Assembly: GCA_015065325.1 (NCBI GenBank)
Contig: SVQO01000005.1
Coordinates: 42,638 to 106,637, forward strand
DNA: 64,000 nt
Reading direction: 5' to 3'
Origin: Oscillospiraceae bacterium
GTDB lineage: Bacteria; Bacillota; Clostridia; Oscillospirales; SIG627
The translations under genes were made by a program, and so were the position numbers. Each line of letters starts with the position of its first letter. Positions within the stretch are counted from its first letter, which is position 1. The notes under the pieces were generated by a model. That model did no database searches, was not told where the DNA came from, and saw nothing but the letters and a program-made list of their open reading frames with translations. Below, in pieces: positions 11,601 to 21,331 of the stretch.

Positions 11601-11865
11601 GAAAGAGAACGGTATTCGCACCAGAATCCTTCAGAAAATTACCGATGGCAGCAGTGAGATTCCCGAGGCGCTTCGCCAGGGCCACATTGCTTACGTGATC
11701 AATACTCGTGACATCGGTGACTCCAACCAGCTTAATGACGGTTCTCAGATCCGCTCGTTTGCAACCGAGAACAACGTGACTATCTTTACCGCTCTTGATA
11801 CGGTTCGCGTTTTGCTTGACGTTCTTGAAGAAACTACCTTGACGATTTCTACCATCGATGCATAA
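8692..11865 (+). CDS. carB: Carbamoyl-phosphate synthase large subunit
   Basis: 1057 aa; duplicated ATP-grasp halves (IIGSGPIIIGQAAEFDYAG, VLGAGPIRIGQGVEFDY) and MGS-like C-terminus. Confidence 0.97.
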   Translation: MAKRTDLKKILIIGSGPIIIGQAAEFDYAGTQACLALKEEGYEVVLCNSNPATIMTDTSIADKVYMEPLTLEYVAKILRYERPDAIVPGIGGQTGLNLAMQLEKKGILRECGVELLGTSSQSIERAEDREMFKELCQSIGEPTIPSEITYNLDEAKEAAERIGYPVVLRPAFTLGGTGGGFAYNEQELIEIGTNAFKLSPVHQVLIEKSVKGYKEIEFEVMRDSNDHAITICGMENVDPVGVHTGDSIVVAPIMTLNDHDLKMLNDSAIKIIRELKIEGGCNVQFALNPETSEYYLIEVNPRVSRSSALASKASGYPIARVSAKIAVGMALEDIAIANTNAAFEPRLDYVIAKLPRFPFDKFATAPNTLGTQMKATGEVMGIGSNLEECFLKSIRSLEIGANHVYLPKFEAMSDDKLKAYLGQFKDDTIFCVAELLRRGATVAQLHELTQITSYFLEAIVNIIEMEKRLKGAVKDEKVLLDAKKIGFSDACIARLWGCKEIEVYNLRKSLGMFPIYRMVDTCHTNAYIPYFYSSYTGENTSVLTDKKKIVVLGAGPIRIGQGVEFDYSTVHAVTTIKKCGYEAIIINNNPETVSTDYTTADKLYFEPLTAEDVMNIIEFEKPEGVIASLGGQTAINLAEPLMQRGVKIIGTDCAAIERAENRDSFEKVLNSLGIPQPKGRAVTKIEDGLSAAAEIGYPVLVRPSFVLGGRAMQIVANEDQLRHYLKTAVEIDEDKPVLVDKYIQGKEVEVDAICDGRNVFVPGVMELVERTGVHSGDSISVYPTFSISDRVKGIILQYAKKLGLGIGIVGLYNIQFIVDQNEDVFVIEVNPRSSRTVPFLSKATGYSLADIATEAILGKSLKEQGIFDIYPDEKDRWYVKVPVFSFSKIRGLDAYLSPEMKSTGEAIGYDDKLNRALYKALQAAGTRLQNYGTVFATIADKDKEEALPLIRRFYNLGFNIEATEGTAKFLKENGIRTRILQKITDGSSEIPEALRQGHIAYVINTRDIGDSNQLNDGSQIRSFATENNVTIFTALDTVRVLLDVLEETTLTISTIDA

Positions 11866-11874
11866 GAGGTCTTT

Positions 11875-12609
11875 ATGAAACAAGGAATATTTTCCATCGC
11901 GGAGAATGTGCCGATAACCGAAAGCGTTTATAAAATGCGTTTGGTTGGCGATGTATCCGCAATTACAACTCCCGGGCAATTCATCAACATTAAGCTTGAT
12001 GGGCTGTTTCTCAGACGCCCCATTTCCGTCTGTGACGTCGGTGAAGATTCCGTGACCATTTTATACAAGGTGGTAGGTGAGGGAACCGAGCAGATGTGCA
12101 GAATGAAAGAAGGATCTCTTGACGTTCTTACCGGACTCGGCAATGGGTACGATACTGCTGCTTCGGGCGAGAACCCTCTTTTGATCGGGGGCGGCGTAGG
12201 CGTCCCTCCTCTGTATCTCCTTGCAAAAAAGCTGATTGCGGAGGGAAAGAATGTAACCGTTATCCTCGGATTTAACACTAAGGATGAGATCTTCTATCAA
12301 AAAGAGTTTGAAGCACTCGGAGCTAAGGTTTACGTCACTACGGTTGATGGGTCTTTCGGGATCCAAGGCTTTGTTACCGATGCGATGAAGGATCTTTCCT
12401 ATTCGTATTTTTACACCTGCGGTCCTGAGCCGATGCTAAAAGCGATTTTTCGTGCTTCCACAACCTCTGGGCAGTTTAGCTTCGAGGAAAGAATGGGTTG
12501 CGGCTTTGGCGCATGCATGGGGTGCTCCTGCAAAACCGTTACCGGTTATAAGAGAATTTGTAAGGAAGGTCCGGTTCTGAGAAAGGAGGAGATCCTGTGG
12601 GAAAAATGA
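11875..12609 (+). CDS. pyrK: Dihydroorotate dehydrogenase electron transfer subunit
   Basis: FAD/NAD domains and [2Fe-2S] motif CGFGACMGCSC...C. Confidence 0.93.
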   Translation: MKQGIFSIAENVPITESVYKMRLVGDVSAITTPGQFINIKLDGLFLRRPISVCDVGEDSVTILYKVVGEGTEQMCRMKEGSLDVLTGLGNGYDTAASGENPLLIGGGVGVPPLYLLAKKLIAEGKNVTVILGFNTKDEIFYQKEFEALGAKVYVTTVDGSFGIQGFVTDAMKDLSYSYFYTCGPEPMLKAIFRASTTSGQFSFEERMGCGFGACMGCSCKTVTGYKRICKEGPVLRKEEILWEK

Positions 12610-13508
12610 ATGTGAATCTTTGCGGAATTGAGCTGGATAATCCCGTTATTCCCGCCAGTGGTACCTTCGGCTTCGGATATGAGTTTGCCGAGTTGTATGA
12701 CATCAACATTTTGGGAACCTTCTCCTTTAAGGGAACCACGAAGGATCCTCGTTTCGGCAATCCGACTCCTCGTATTGCGGAATGTACAGCCGGGATGATC
12801 AACGCAGTAGGCCTTCAAAATCCCGGTGTTGATAAGGTCATCGGGGAAGAACTTCCAAAGCTTGCCAAGTGCTTTCATAAGAAAGTTATGGCAAACGTCA
12901 GCGGCTTTTCTGTTGACGATTATGTTTATACCTGTGCAAAATTAGATGCTTGCGATCAAGTCGGTTGGATTGAGGTCAACGTAAGCTGCCCCAATGTGCA
13001 TGGCGGTGGAATGAGCTTCGGTACCAGTCCCGAAGCAGCTGCAGAAGTGACTCGCGAAGTAAAAATGGTTACGACTAAGCCGATTATTATTAAGCTTTCA
13101 CCGAATGTTACCGACATCGTTTCGATTGCTTCTGCTTGCGAGAATGCCGGAGCAGACGGTATCAGCTTGATCAATACGCTTCTTGGTATGAGAATTGATC
13201 TGAAAAAGCGCAAGCCCGTTATTGCCAATACCATGGGTGGTTTTTCCGGTAGTGCAATCTTCCCGGTTGCTGTTCGAATGGTTTATCAGGTGGCAGGAGC
13301 AGTTTCTGTTCCCGTTGTAGGCATGGGCGGTGTTTCCGATGCGGAAGATGTAATTGAGATGATGCTTGCAGGTGCTACTGCAGTTCAGGTCGGTGCAGCA
13401 AATTTGGTGAATCCTTATGCTTGCAGAGATATTATTCATTCTCTGCCGGTCGCTATGGAAAAATACGGAATTAAATCATTAAATGAGATTATTGGAGGAG
13501 TTAGATAA
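12597..13508 (+). CDS. pyrD: Dihydroorotate dehydrogenase (NAD-dependent, class 1B)
   Basis: NPVIPASGTFGFG, VNVSCPNVHGGG, GMGGVSDAEDVIEMMLAGATAVQVG. Confidence 0.95.
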   Translation: MGKMNVNLCGIELDNPVIPASGTFGFGYEFAELYDINILGTFSFKGTTKDPRFGNPTPRIAECTAGMINAVGLQNPGVDKVIGEELPKLAKCFHKKVMANVSGFSVDDYVYTCAKLDACDQVGWIEVNVSCPNVHGGGMSFGTSPEAAAEVTREVKMVTTKPIIIKLSPNVTDIVSIASACENAGADGISLINTLLGMRIDLKKRKPVIANTMGGFSGSAIFPVAVRMVYQVAGAVSVPVVGMGGVSDAEDVIEMMLAGATAVQVGAANLVNPYACRDIIHSLPVAMEKYGIKSLNEIIGGVR

Positions 13509-14206
13509 TGGGTAAGGATGTAATTATTGCTTGCGATTTTGCCAGTGCGGAAGACGTGTTTTCTTTTCTGGATCGTTTTACGGGAAAAAAGCCTTTTGTT
13601 AAGATCGGAATGGAGCTTTTTTATGCGGAAGGACCTCAAATCGTAAGAGAGATCAAAAAGAGAGGTCATAAGATCTTTTTGGATCTGAAATCTCACGATA
13701 TCCCCAATACCGTTAAGAAGTCTATGGCAGTTCTCTCCGGTCTTGACGTGGATCTTTGCAACCTCCATGCAAGCGGTACAATCCGAATGATGGAAGCCGC
13801 GATCGAGGGTCTGACACGTCCCGATGGCACTCGTCCTCTTTTGATTGCCGTGACTCAGTTGACCTCTACCGATCAGGAGAGTATGGAAAAGGATCTTTTG
13901 ATCCGTGAACCCATCGATCAGGTTGTTCTCCATTATGCAAAGAACGCAAAGCTTGCCGGACTTGACGGTGTTGTTTGTTCTCCTTTGGAAGCCGGTAAGG
14001 TTCACGATACCTGTGGCAAGGATTTTATTACTGTAACTCCCGGTGTTCGCTTTGCTGACGGTGATATCGGTGATCAGAAGCGCGTTATGACTCCTGCTGA
14101 AGCAAAGAAAATCGGTTCTGACTATATCGTTGTGGGTCGCCCCATTACCGCAGCAGAAGATCCGGTAGCGGCATACGAGCGTTGTGTTTCTGAGTTTTGT
14201 GATTGA
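13508..14206 (+). CDS. pyrF: Orotidine 5'-phosphate decarboxylase
   Basis: FLDLKSHDIPNT, VTPGVR, SDYIVVGRPIT. Confidence 0.95.
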   Translation: MGKDVIIACDFASAEDVFSFLDRFTGKKPFVKIGMELFYAEGPQIVREIKKRGHKIFLDLKSHDIPNTVKKSMAVLSGLDVDLCNLHASGTIRMMEAAIEGLTRPDGTRPLLIAVTQLTSTDQESMEKDLLIREPIDQVVLHYAKNAKLAGLDGVVCSPLEAGKVHDTCGKDFITVTPGVRFADGDIGDQKRVMTPAEAKKIGSDYIVVGRPITAAEDPVAAYERCVSEFCD

Positions 14207-14242
14207 TTTGAAATAATAAATAATGTTTAAGGAGGTATTGAT

Positions 14243-14896
14243 ATGGAAGCTTATAAGAGAGAGTTTATCCAATTTTTGGAGAGCGCCGGAGTGTTGAAGT
14301 TCGGTGACTTTACTGCAAAAAGCGGTCGTAAGATCCCTTACTTCGTAAATGCAGGAATGATCAAGACCGGTGATCAGATTACGAAAATGGGTGAATTTTA
14401 TGCCAAAGCATATTTTGAGAAGCTCGGCAAGAAGCAGGCGGTTCTTTACGGACCGGCTTACAAGGGAATTTCCCTTTCAATTTCTGCCGCCGTTGCTCTT
14501 TCCAGAAATGGTCTGAATTTGCCGTTCTTCTTTAATCGTAAAGAGGTTAAGGACCACGGCGAAGGCGGTACTTTTGTCGGTTACGTTCCTCAGGCTGGCG
14601 AAGAAATTGTCATAATTGAAGATGTAATTACTGCAGGAACTGCAATCCGTGAGTCTATGGAAATACTCAGCCATCTCGAGGGAACAAAGGTTTCCGCTAC
14701 CTTCATTATGGTTGACCGCAAGGAAAAGGGTCAGACTGAAAAGGGGGCAATGCAGGAGATTGAAGAACAGTTTGGATTCCCTGTTTATTCTGTTGTTGAC
14801 GTGTATGACATCATTGAGTATCTCGAGGAGGATCCTTCCAACACTGAAAATGTTGAAAGAATCAAGAACTATCTTGCCGTAAACGGAGCTAAATAA
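14243..14896 (+). CDS. pyrE: Orotate phosphoribosyltransferase
   Basis: [19 protein letters not shown]-binding loop; position in pyr operon. Confidence 0.95.
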   Translation: MEAYKREFIQFLESAGVLKFGDFTAKSGRKIPYFVNAGMIKTGDQITKMGEFYAKAYFEKLGKKQAVLYGPAYKGISLSISAAVALSRNGLNLPFFFNRKEVKDHGEGGTFVGYVPQAGEEIVIIEDVITAGTAIRESMEILSHLEGTKVSATFIMVDRKEKGQTEKGAMQEIEEQFGFPVYSVVDVYDIIEYLEEDPSNTENVERIKNYLAVNGAK

Positions 14897-15987
14897 TGAG
14901 AAGCTTGATTGACATTGTCGATTTCACATTGGAAGAGGTTGATGAACTGATTGCAACTGCTTGCGATATCCATCAGAATCCTCAAAAATATGCTGATGCC
15001 TGCAAGGGAAAGAAGCTCGCTACATTGTTTTTTGAGCCATCGACTCGTACGCGTTTGAGTTTTGAAGCCGCGATGTATGAGTTGGGCGGAAACGTAATTG
15101 GTTTTTCCGAAGCTTCCAGTTCTTCCGCTTCAAAGGGGGAGAGCGTTGCTGACACCGCTAAAGTTATCAGCTGCTATGCTGATATTATTGCAATGCGGCA
15201 TCCCTTGGAGGGTGCACCTTTGGTTGCTTCCCGCAATGCGACAGTTCCTGTGATCAACGCCGGTGATGGAGGACATTTGCATCCTACTCAGACTTTGACG
15301 GATCTGCTGACGATCTACCGTGAAAAGGGAAGACTTACTGATTTGACGATCGGTTTTTGCGGTGATTTGAAGTACGGAAGAACCGTTCATTCATTAATTT
15401 CCGCTCTGAGTCGTTATCACAACATTAAGGTTGTTTTGATCTCACCAAAGGAGCTTGCAATTCCCGAGTACGTTAAATCCGACGTTATGGATCTTAACGA
15501 AATGCATTATTTTGAAACGGATTCTCTTGATGAGGCGTTGCCCGAACTCGATATTCTGTATATGACCAGAATTCAAAGAGAGCGTTTTGATGATTTGGAA
15601 ACCTATGAAAGACTGAAGGATAGCTATATTCTGACTTGTGAAAAAATGCAGGAAGCCAAAGGCGATATGTGCATCTTGCATCCGCTTCCCCGCGTAAATG
15701 AAATTAGTGTAGCCATTGACTCAGATCCCAGAGCTTGCTATTTCAAGCAGGTTTTGAACGGTAAACTAATCAGAATGGCTTTGATTTTAAAGCTTCTTGG
15801 TGAAACTGATAAGGTTGAGTCGAGGGACGAGGGACTTGAGCATTCCGAGTTTTGTTGTGCCAATCCCCGCTGTATCACTTCTGTTGAACAGGAATTGGTT
15901 CCTAAATTCCGCAGTGTAGAATTAAAGGAACGTGTTTACCGTTGTATTTTTTGTGAGAAAGATGCTGTGCTCAAGGAGGAAAAATAA
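14896..15987 (+). CDS. pyrB: Aspartate carbamoyltransferase catalytic chain with C-terminal PyrI-type zinc domain
   Basis: [22 protein letters not shown]-terminal CCANPRCIT...[10 protein letters not shown] resembles the PyrI Zn domain CPNSNCIS...LKCKYCEKEF. Confidence 0.93.
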   Translation: MRSLIDIVDFTLEEVDELIATACDIHQNPQKYADACKGKKLATLFFEPSTRTRLSFEAAMYELGGNVIGFSEASSSSASKGESVADTAKVISCYADIIAMRHPLEGAPLVASRNATVPVINAGDGGHLHPTQTLTDLLTIYREKGRLTDLTIGFCGDLKYGRTVHSLISALSRYHNIKVVLISPKELAIPEYVKSDVMDLNEMHYFETDSLDEALPELDILYMTRIQRERFDDLETYERLKDSYILTCEKMQEAKGDMCILHPLPRVNEISVAIDSDPRACYFKQVLNGKLIRMALILKLLGETDKVESRDEGLEHSEFCCANPRCITSVEQELVPKFRSVELKERVYRCIFCEKDAVLKEEK

Positions 15988-17492
15988 TGGCAGTTTTTAT
16001 CAATGAACCTTCACATACTTTTAATGAATATTTGCTGATTCCCGGGTATTCTTCCAGTGAATGTATTCCCGCGAACGTTTCTTTGAAAACTCCTCTTGTA
16101 AAATACAAAAAAGGGGAGATCCCTGCGATTACGATGAATATCCCGATGGTTTCTGCGATTATGCAGTCCGTTTCCGGGGATCGTCTTGCGATCGCTCTTG
16201 CCGTCGAAGGCGGTGTTTCCTTTATTTACGGTTCTCAAACTGTAGAGGATGAAGCAGCTATGGTAAAGAGGGCAAAAAACTACAAGGCAGGCTTTGTTAC
16301 CAGCGAGTCTAACTTGACACCCGAAGCAACTCTTGCAGACGTAGTTGCCCTGAAAGAGAAAAACGGTCACTCCACAGTGGCCATTACCAGCGACGGAACC
16401 TCCGAAGGAAAACTGCTCGGTATCGTAACAGGTCGCGATTATCGCGTAAGTCGTATGAGTCCCGATACTCCCGTAAAAGAATTTATGACCCCCTTTGAAA
16501 AGCTGATCTGGGCGAAAGAGGGGATTACCCTGAAGGAAGCGAACGACATTATTTGGGATAACAAGTTAAACTCCTTGCCGATCATCAACGAGGAAGGAAA
16601 GCTTTGCTATTTTGTTTTCCGCAAGGACTACGATACTCACAAGCAGAACCCTAACGAGCTTTTGGATTCCGATAAGCGCTATGTTGTAGGCGCGGGAATC
16701 AATACTCGCGACTATGCTCAGCGTGTACCCGCTTTGATCGAGGCGGGCGCTGACGTTCTCTGTATTGATTCCTCGGAAGGCTTTTCCGAATGGCAAAAGC
16801 TGACCATTGAGTGGATTCGCGAAAACTATGGAGAAACTGTAAAAGTTGGCGCCGGAAACGTCGTGGATGCCGAAGGGTTCCGTTTCCTTGCAGAGTGCGG
16901 AGCAGACTTCGTCAAGGTTGGTATCGGCGGTGGTTCGATCTGCATTACCCGCGAGACTAAGGGTATCGGCAGAGGTCAGGCAACCGCTTTAATCGAGGTT
17001 TGCAAGGCTCGTGACGAGTATTTTGAAGAAACCGGTGTTTATGTGCCCGTTTGCTCTGATGGCGGTATTGTTTACGATCACCACATTACGCTTGCACTTG
17101 CTATGGGTGCAGATTTTGTAATGCTTGGAAGATATTTTGCTCGCTTTGATGAAAGCCCCACGAACAAGGTTAACATTGGTGGTACTTACTATAAAGAGTA
17201 TTGGGGAGAAGGCTCCAGCCGAGCCCGTAACTGGCAGCGCTATGACCTTGGTGGTGATAAGAAGCTTTCCTTTGAAGAAGGCGTTGATTCCTACGTTCCC
17301 TATGCCGGTAGTTTAAAAGATAACGTTGCTCTTTCCTTAAGCAAAGTAAAATCTACAATGTGTAACTGCGGTGCTCTCTCCATCCCCGAGCTTCAGCAGA
17401 AAGCCAAGTTAACTTTGGTTTCTGCTACCAGTATCGTAGAGGGCGGTGCTCACGACGTAATTCAAAAGGAAAAAGGAGCACCGATTAAGTAA
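15987..17492 (+). CDS. guaB: IMP dehydrogenase
   Basis: [20 protein letters not shown] catalytic loop, CBS region, [12 protein letters not shown] flap; start codon overlaps pyrB stop. Confidence 0.95.
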   Translation: MAVFINEPSHTFNEYLLIPGYSSSECIPANVSLKTPLVKYKKGEIPAITMNIPMVSAIMQSVSGDRLAIALAVEGGVSFIYGSQTVEDEAAMVKRAKNYKAGFVTSESNLTPEATLADVVALKEKNGHSTVAITSDGTSEGKLLGIVTGRDYRVSRMSPDTPVKEFMTPFEKLIWAKEGITLKEANDIIWDNKLNSLPIINEEGKLCYFVFRKDYDTHKQNPNELLDSDKRYVVGAGINTRDYAQRVPALIEAGADVLCIDSSEGFSEWQKLTIEWIRENYGETVKVGAGNVVDAEGFRFLAECGADFVKVGIGGGSICITRETKGIGRGQATALIEVCKARDEYFEETGVYVPVCSDGGIVYDHHITLALAMGADFVMLGRYFARFDESPTNKVNIGGTYYKEYWGEGSSRARNWQRYDLGGDKKLSFEEGVDSYVPYAGSLKDNVALSLSKVKSTMCNCGALSIPELQQKAKLTLVSATSIVEGGAHDVIQKEKGAPIK

Positions 17493-17510
17493 GTTTCACG
17501 CTTTGCGCCC

Positions 17511-17539
17511 TTGACACAAAATTGCCTCTATGTTATAAT
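17511..17539 (+). promoter_or_regulatory. Sigma-A promoter of pur operon
   Basis: TTGACA (17511-17516), 17 bp spacer, TATAAT (17534-17539). Confidence 0.88.
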
Positions 17540-17555
17540 TTCGAGGTAAATATAA

Positions 17556-17680
17556 GCTCTTTGCAACTGACGGATAATTGTGGAGCACCACAAAGGAACA
17601 AAGAGCGCATTTTGGGGTTTTCCCTGTCAGCCGACCGTCTGGGCGCATTTAACTTCTCAAGTTAAGTGCGCCCTTTTTTA
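17556..17680 (+). ncRNA. ZTP (pfl motif) riboswitch with overlapping terminator
   Basis: CTGACGG...GTGGAGCACCAC...CAGCCGACCGTCTGGGC (pfl consensus core); 15-bp terminator GGGCGCATTTAACTT-CTC-AAGTTAAGTGCGCCC-TTTTTT sharing the GGGC. Confidence 0.9.
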
Positions 17681-17700
17681 CTTGTTTATAAGGAGAAAAA

Positions 17701-18195
17701 ATGAAAAAAGTTGGAATTGTAATGGGAAGCGATAGCGATCTTCCCATTGTAAGAAAAGCAGTTGATACGTTGAAATTATTTGATATTCCCTTTGAGATTC
17801 ACGTTTATTCTGCACATCGCACCCCGGAAGAAGCAAAGGATTTTGCCGTGAATGCCAGAAAGCGTGATTTCGGCGTTTTAATTGCTGCTGCAGGTATGGC
17901 TGCGCATCTTGCCGGCGCTATTGCAGCAAACACAACTCTGCCGGTGATCGGTATTCCATGTAAATCAACCAATCTTGACGGCTTGGATGCTTTGCTTTCA
18001 ACCGTGATGATGCCTTCCGGAATTCCCGTAGCAACGGTTGCCATTGACGGTGCAACCAATGCTGCACTTTTAGCGGCACAGATTTTGGCGGTCAACGATG
18101 TTGAACTTGCTGAAAAACTTGATGCAAAAAGAAAAGCAGATGCAGTCAAGGTTTTGGAAAAGGATGAAAAAGTTGTCCGTGAATTTCAAAATTGA
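17701..18195 (+). CDS. purE: N5-carboxyaminoimidazole ribonucleotide mutase / AIR carboxylase
   Basis: GSDSDLPI, SAHRTPE, AAAGMAAHLAG. Confidence 0.95.
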   Translation: MKKVGIVMGSDSDLPIVRKAVDTLKLFDIPFEIHVYSAHRTPEEAKDFAVNARKRDFGVLIAAAGMAAHLAGAIAANTTLPVIGIPCKSTNLDGLDALLSTVMMPSGIPVATVAIDGATNAALLAAQILAVNDVELAEKLDAKRKADAVKVLEKDEKVVREFQN

Positions 18196-18237
18196 GTATA
18201 TGATGATAAAGTATGATTTGAAAAGGAGGGGATGAAA

Positions 18238-19665
18238 ATGGGCGGTTTTTTTGGCGTAGTTAGTAAAAGAGAAGCAATTTCCGATGTTTTTTTTGGAACC
18301 GACTATCATTCTCACCTTGGTACACACCGAGCAGGAATTGCGGCTTACGATGCTCAAATCGGATTGCAAAGAGAGATCAAAAGCATTCAAAATGCTCCTT
18401 TTCGTACGAAATTTGAGCATGTTTTTGAAGAAATGCATGGCACCAGCGCCATTGGCTGTATCAGCGATTACTACCCGCAGCCTCTTTTGATCCGTTCTTC
18501 ACTGGGTGTTTTTGCTCTTTGCGTGATCGGTGAGATAAACAATGCAGAAGAATTGCTGAAACAGTACTTGGAGCAATCTCCGGGTGGGCATTTTGATGCT
18601 ATGACCGGCGGTAAGGTAAATATTATTGAACTTGTCGCTGCAATGATCAGTCAAAAGGAGAATTTCTGTGACGGCATTCGTTGTGTACAAAACGCAATCG
18701 AAGGATCCGTTACGATGCTGATCCTCAAAGAAGACGGAAAACTCATTGCAGCACGTGACAAGCTTGGCAGGCTTCCTGTTATGATCGGTTCTGATGATGA
18801 CGGGTATTGCGTATCCTTTGAGTCATTCGCTTTTCAGAAACTTGAATACGTACCTCTTCGCGAGCTCGGTCCTGCAGAAATCGTTGAGATTTCTAGCGAT
18901 GGAATCGTTCAGCTGTCTGAGCCAGGCGAGAGTATGAAAATTTGCTCTTTCTTATGGAGCTATTACGGATATCCCACTTCTACATACGAAGGAAAAAATG
19001 TGGAGGTAATGCGGTATCGAAACGGTCAGATTCTTGCCGAAAACGATCGAGCGAATGGAGAGGATCAAGATATCGATTATATCAGTGGAGTTCCTGACTC
19101 CGGCACTCCACACGCCATCGGTTATGCACAGGAAAGCGGAATTCCTTTTGCCAGAGCGTTTATCAAATATACGCCGACTTGGTCGAGAAGCTTCATTCCC
19201 AGTGGACAAAAAGAGCGAAATAAGATTGCAAAGATGAAGCAGATTCCCGTGCATGAGCTGATCAAGAATAAGAGTTTGCTGTTTGTTGACGATTCGATTG
19301 TTCGGGGCACGCAGTTAAAAGAAACCGTTGAATTTTTGTATTCCCATGGAGCCAAAGCGGTTCATATTCGCTCCGCTTGCCCTCCGATTATGTATAACTG
19401 TCCGTATCTTGGCTTTACCCGTGCCAGAAATGAAATGGAACTCATTGCTCGCCGCACGGTTATCGAGCTGGAAGGGGAGGAAGGTCTCTCTCATTTGGAC
19501 GAATACAGTGATTCCTCTACAGAGAGAGGACAAAAGCTTCGCAATGCAATTTGTGAGAAACTTCATTTTTCATCATTGGAATTCCAATCCCTGGAAGGGA
19601 TTATCAAAGCCATTGGGATCGATCCCAAAAAACTTTGTACATATTGTTGGAACGGAAAGGAATAA
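18238..19665 (+). CDS. purF: Amidophosphoribosyltransferase-like protein with degenerate glutaminase domain
   Basis: PRTase motif [13 protein letters not shown] and PurF architecture; N-terminus MGGFFG instead of (M)CGxFG. Confidence 0.88.
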   Translation: MGGFFGVVSKREAISDVFFGTDYHSHLGTHRAGIAAYDAQIGLQREIKSIQNAPFRTKFEHVFEEMHGTSAIGCISDYYPQPLLIRSSLGVFALCVIGEINNAEELLKQYLEQSPGGHFDAMTGGKVNIIELVAAMISQKENFCDGIRCVQNAIEGSVTMLILKEDGKLIAARDKLGRLPVMIGSDDDGYCVSFESFAFQKLEYVPLRELGPAEIVEISSDGIVQLSEPGESMKICSFLWSYYGYPTSTYEGKNVEVMRYRNGQILAENDRANGEDQDIDYISGVPDSGTPHAIGYAQESGIPFARAFIKYTPTWSRSFIPSGQKERNKIAKMKQIPVHELIKNKSLLFVDDSIVRGTQLKETVEFLYSHGAKAVHIRSACPPIMYNCPYLGFTRARNEMELIARRTVIELEGEEGLSHLDEYSDSSTERGQKLRNAICEKLHFSSLEFQSLEGIIKAIGIDPKKLCTYCWNGKE

Positions 19666-19670
19666 AGAAA

Positions 19671-20711
19671 ATGTATAATCAGTCTAAATCTGATAGCTAC
19701 GCTGCAGCAGGTGTTGATATTACCGCAGGCTACAAGGCCGTTGAACTTATGAAAAAGCATATCGCCAGAACCAACACTCCCGGAGTTTGCTCCGACGTTG
19801 GCGGATTTGGCGGGCTCTTTGAGCTGGATCTGAACGGGATTCAAAAGCCCGTTTTGGTCAGTGGTACGGATGGCGTAGGAACGAAGCTGAAGATTGCTTT
19901 TATTATGGATAAGCACGATACCATCGGTATCGACTGTGTTGCTATGTGTGTTAATGACGTCATTTGTGCAGGCGCAAAGCCCTTGTTCTTCTTGGACTAT
20001 ATCGCTTGCGGCAAAAATGTGCCCGAGCGTATTGCCGATATCGTGAAGGGTGTTGCTGAGGGCTGTGTTCAGGCCGGCGCCGCTTTGATTGGCGGCGAAA
20101 CTGCGGAAATGCCCGGCTTCTATCCGATCGATGAGTATGATCTTGCCGGTTATTGCACCGGAATCGTTGATAAGTCCAAGATTATCGACAATAAGCAAAT
20201 GAAAGAGGGGGACGTTATTATCGCCCTTCCTTCAACCGGCGTTCACTCAAACGGATTTTCTTTGGTTCGTAAGGTTTTCGACGTTGAAAACGCCGATATA
20301 AAAAAGCCCATGGAAGAATTAGGCGGAAAGAGTGTTGGAGAAGCGCTCCTTACTCCTACCAAAATTTACGTCAAGCCGATCCTTGCTTTGCTTGAACAGA
20401 TTAAGGTGAAAGGCATTTCTCATATCACCGGCGGCGGTTTCTATGAGAATATTCCGAGAAGCATTCCCGACGGACTTGGCGCAAAGGTCGACAAAAACGC
20501 AGTCCGCATTCTTCCGATCTTTGATCTGATCGCAAAGGTTGGTGGTATTTCCGAGCGTGATATGTTCAATACCTTTAATATGGGTGTTGGTATGTGTGTG
20601 ATCGTTTCTCCCGAGGAAGCTGAAAAGGCAATCGAAATTCTGAAAGCGAACGGTGAAGACGCTTACGTGATTGGTGAGGTTGTAAAGTCTGAAGATAAGG
20701 TGATCTTATGA
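19671..20711 (+). CDS. purM: Phosphoribosylformylglycinamidine cyclo-ligase
   Basis: [38 protein letters not shown]. Confidence 0.97.
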   Translation: MYNQSKSDSYAAAGVDITAGYKAVELMKKHIARTNTPGVCSDVGGFGGLFELDLNGIQKPVLVSGTDGVGTKLKIAFIMDKHDTIGIDCVAMCVNDVICAGAKPLFFLDYIACGKNVPERIADIVKGVAEGCVQAGAALIGGETAEMPGFYPIDEYDLAGYCTGIVDKSKIIDNKQMKEGDVIIALPSTGVHSNGFSLVRKVFDVENADIKKPMEELGGKSVGEALLTPTKIYVKPILALLEQIKVKGISHITGGGFYENIPRSIPDGLGAKVDKNAVRILPIFDLIAKVGGISERDMFNTFNMGVGMCVIVSPEEAEKAIEILKANGEDAYVIGEVVKSEDKVIL

Positions 20712-21310
20712 AGAAAGCCAGAATTGCGGTTCTGGTTTCCGGAGGAGGAACCAACCTTCAGGCGTTGATTGATGCCGAAAAAAAGGGAATATTGAAAAGC
20801 GGAACGATTTCTTTGGTTGTTGCAAGCAACCCCAATGCTTTTGCATTGGAACGCGCCGCAATCGCGGGGATTCCCTGCGATATTGCATGGAAGAAGGTCT
20901 TGGGAAGCCAGGAAGCTTTTGAGGATAAAATCTTAGAACTGATAGAAGTATACAAGATCGATTTGATCGTTCTCGCAGGTTTTATGGCGATCCTCAGCGA
21001 GCGCTTTACTTCGCGTTTTCCCAAACGCATTATCAACGTTCATCCTTCGCTGATTCCGTCATTTTGCGGAAAAGGCTTTTATGGACTTCGCGTGCATGAA
21101 GCTGCGCTTGAATACGGTGTGAAGGTGACCGGTGCTACGGTGCACTTTGTGAACGAAATTCCTGATGGGGGAGAAATCCTGATGCAAAAAGCTGTCAGTA
21201 TTCGCCCTGACGATACCCCTGAAACTCTGCAAAAGCGTGTAATGCGCCTTGCAGAATGGAAAATTCTTCCTATGGCGGTAGAGCAGGTTTCTGCTGAAAT
21301 TGTGAAATAA
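20708..21310 (+). CDS. purN: Phosphoribosylglycinamide formyltransferase
   Basis: [32 protein letters not shown]. Confidence 0.95.
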   Translation: MKKARIAVLVSGGGTNLQALIDAEKKGILKSGTISLVVASNPNAFALERAAIAGIPCDIAWKKVLGSQEAFEDKILELIEVYKIDLIVLAGFMAILSERFTSRFPKRIINVHPSLIPSFCGKGFYGLRVHEAALEYGVKVTGATVHFVNEIPDGGEILMQKAVSIRPDDTPETLQKRVMRLAEWKILPMAVEQVSAEIVK

Positions 21311-21331
21311 CGTAATGAAAGAGGTATGAAA

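Noticed and set aside
8710-12366. Long antisense ORFs opposite carB and pyrK (for example 9610..10404 -)
   Set aside because: Shadow ORFs opposite strongly conserved genes; no RBS or family resemblance. The same applies to most minus-strand ORFs between 7 and 60 kb.
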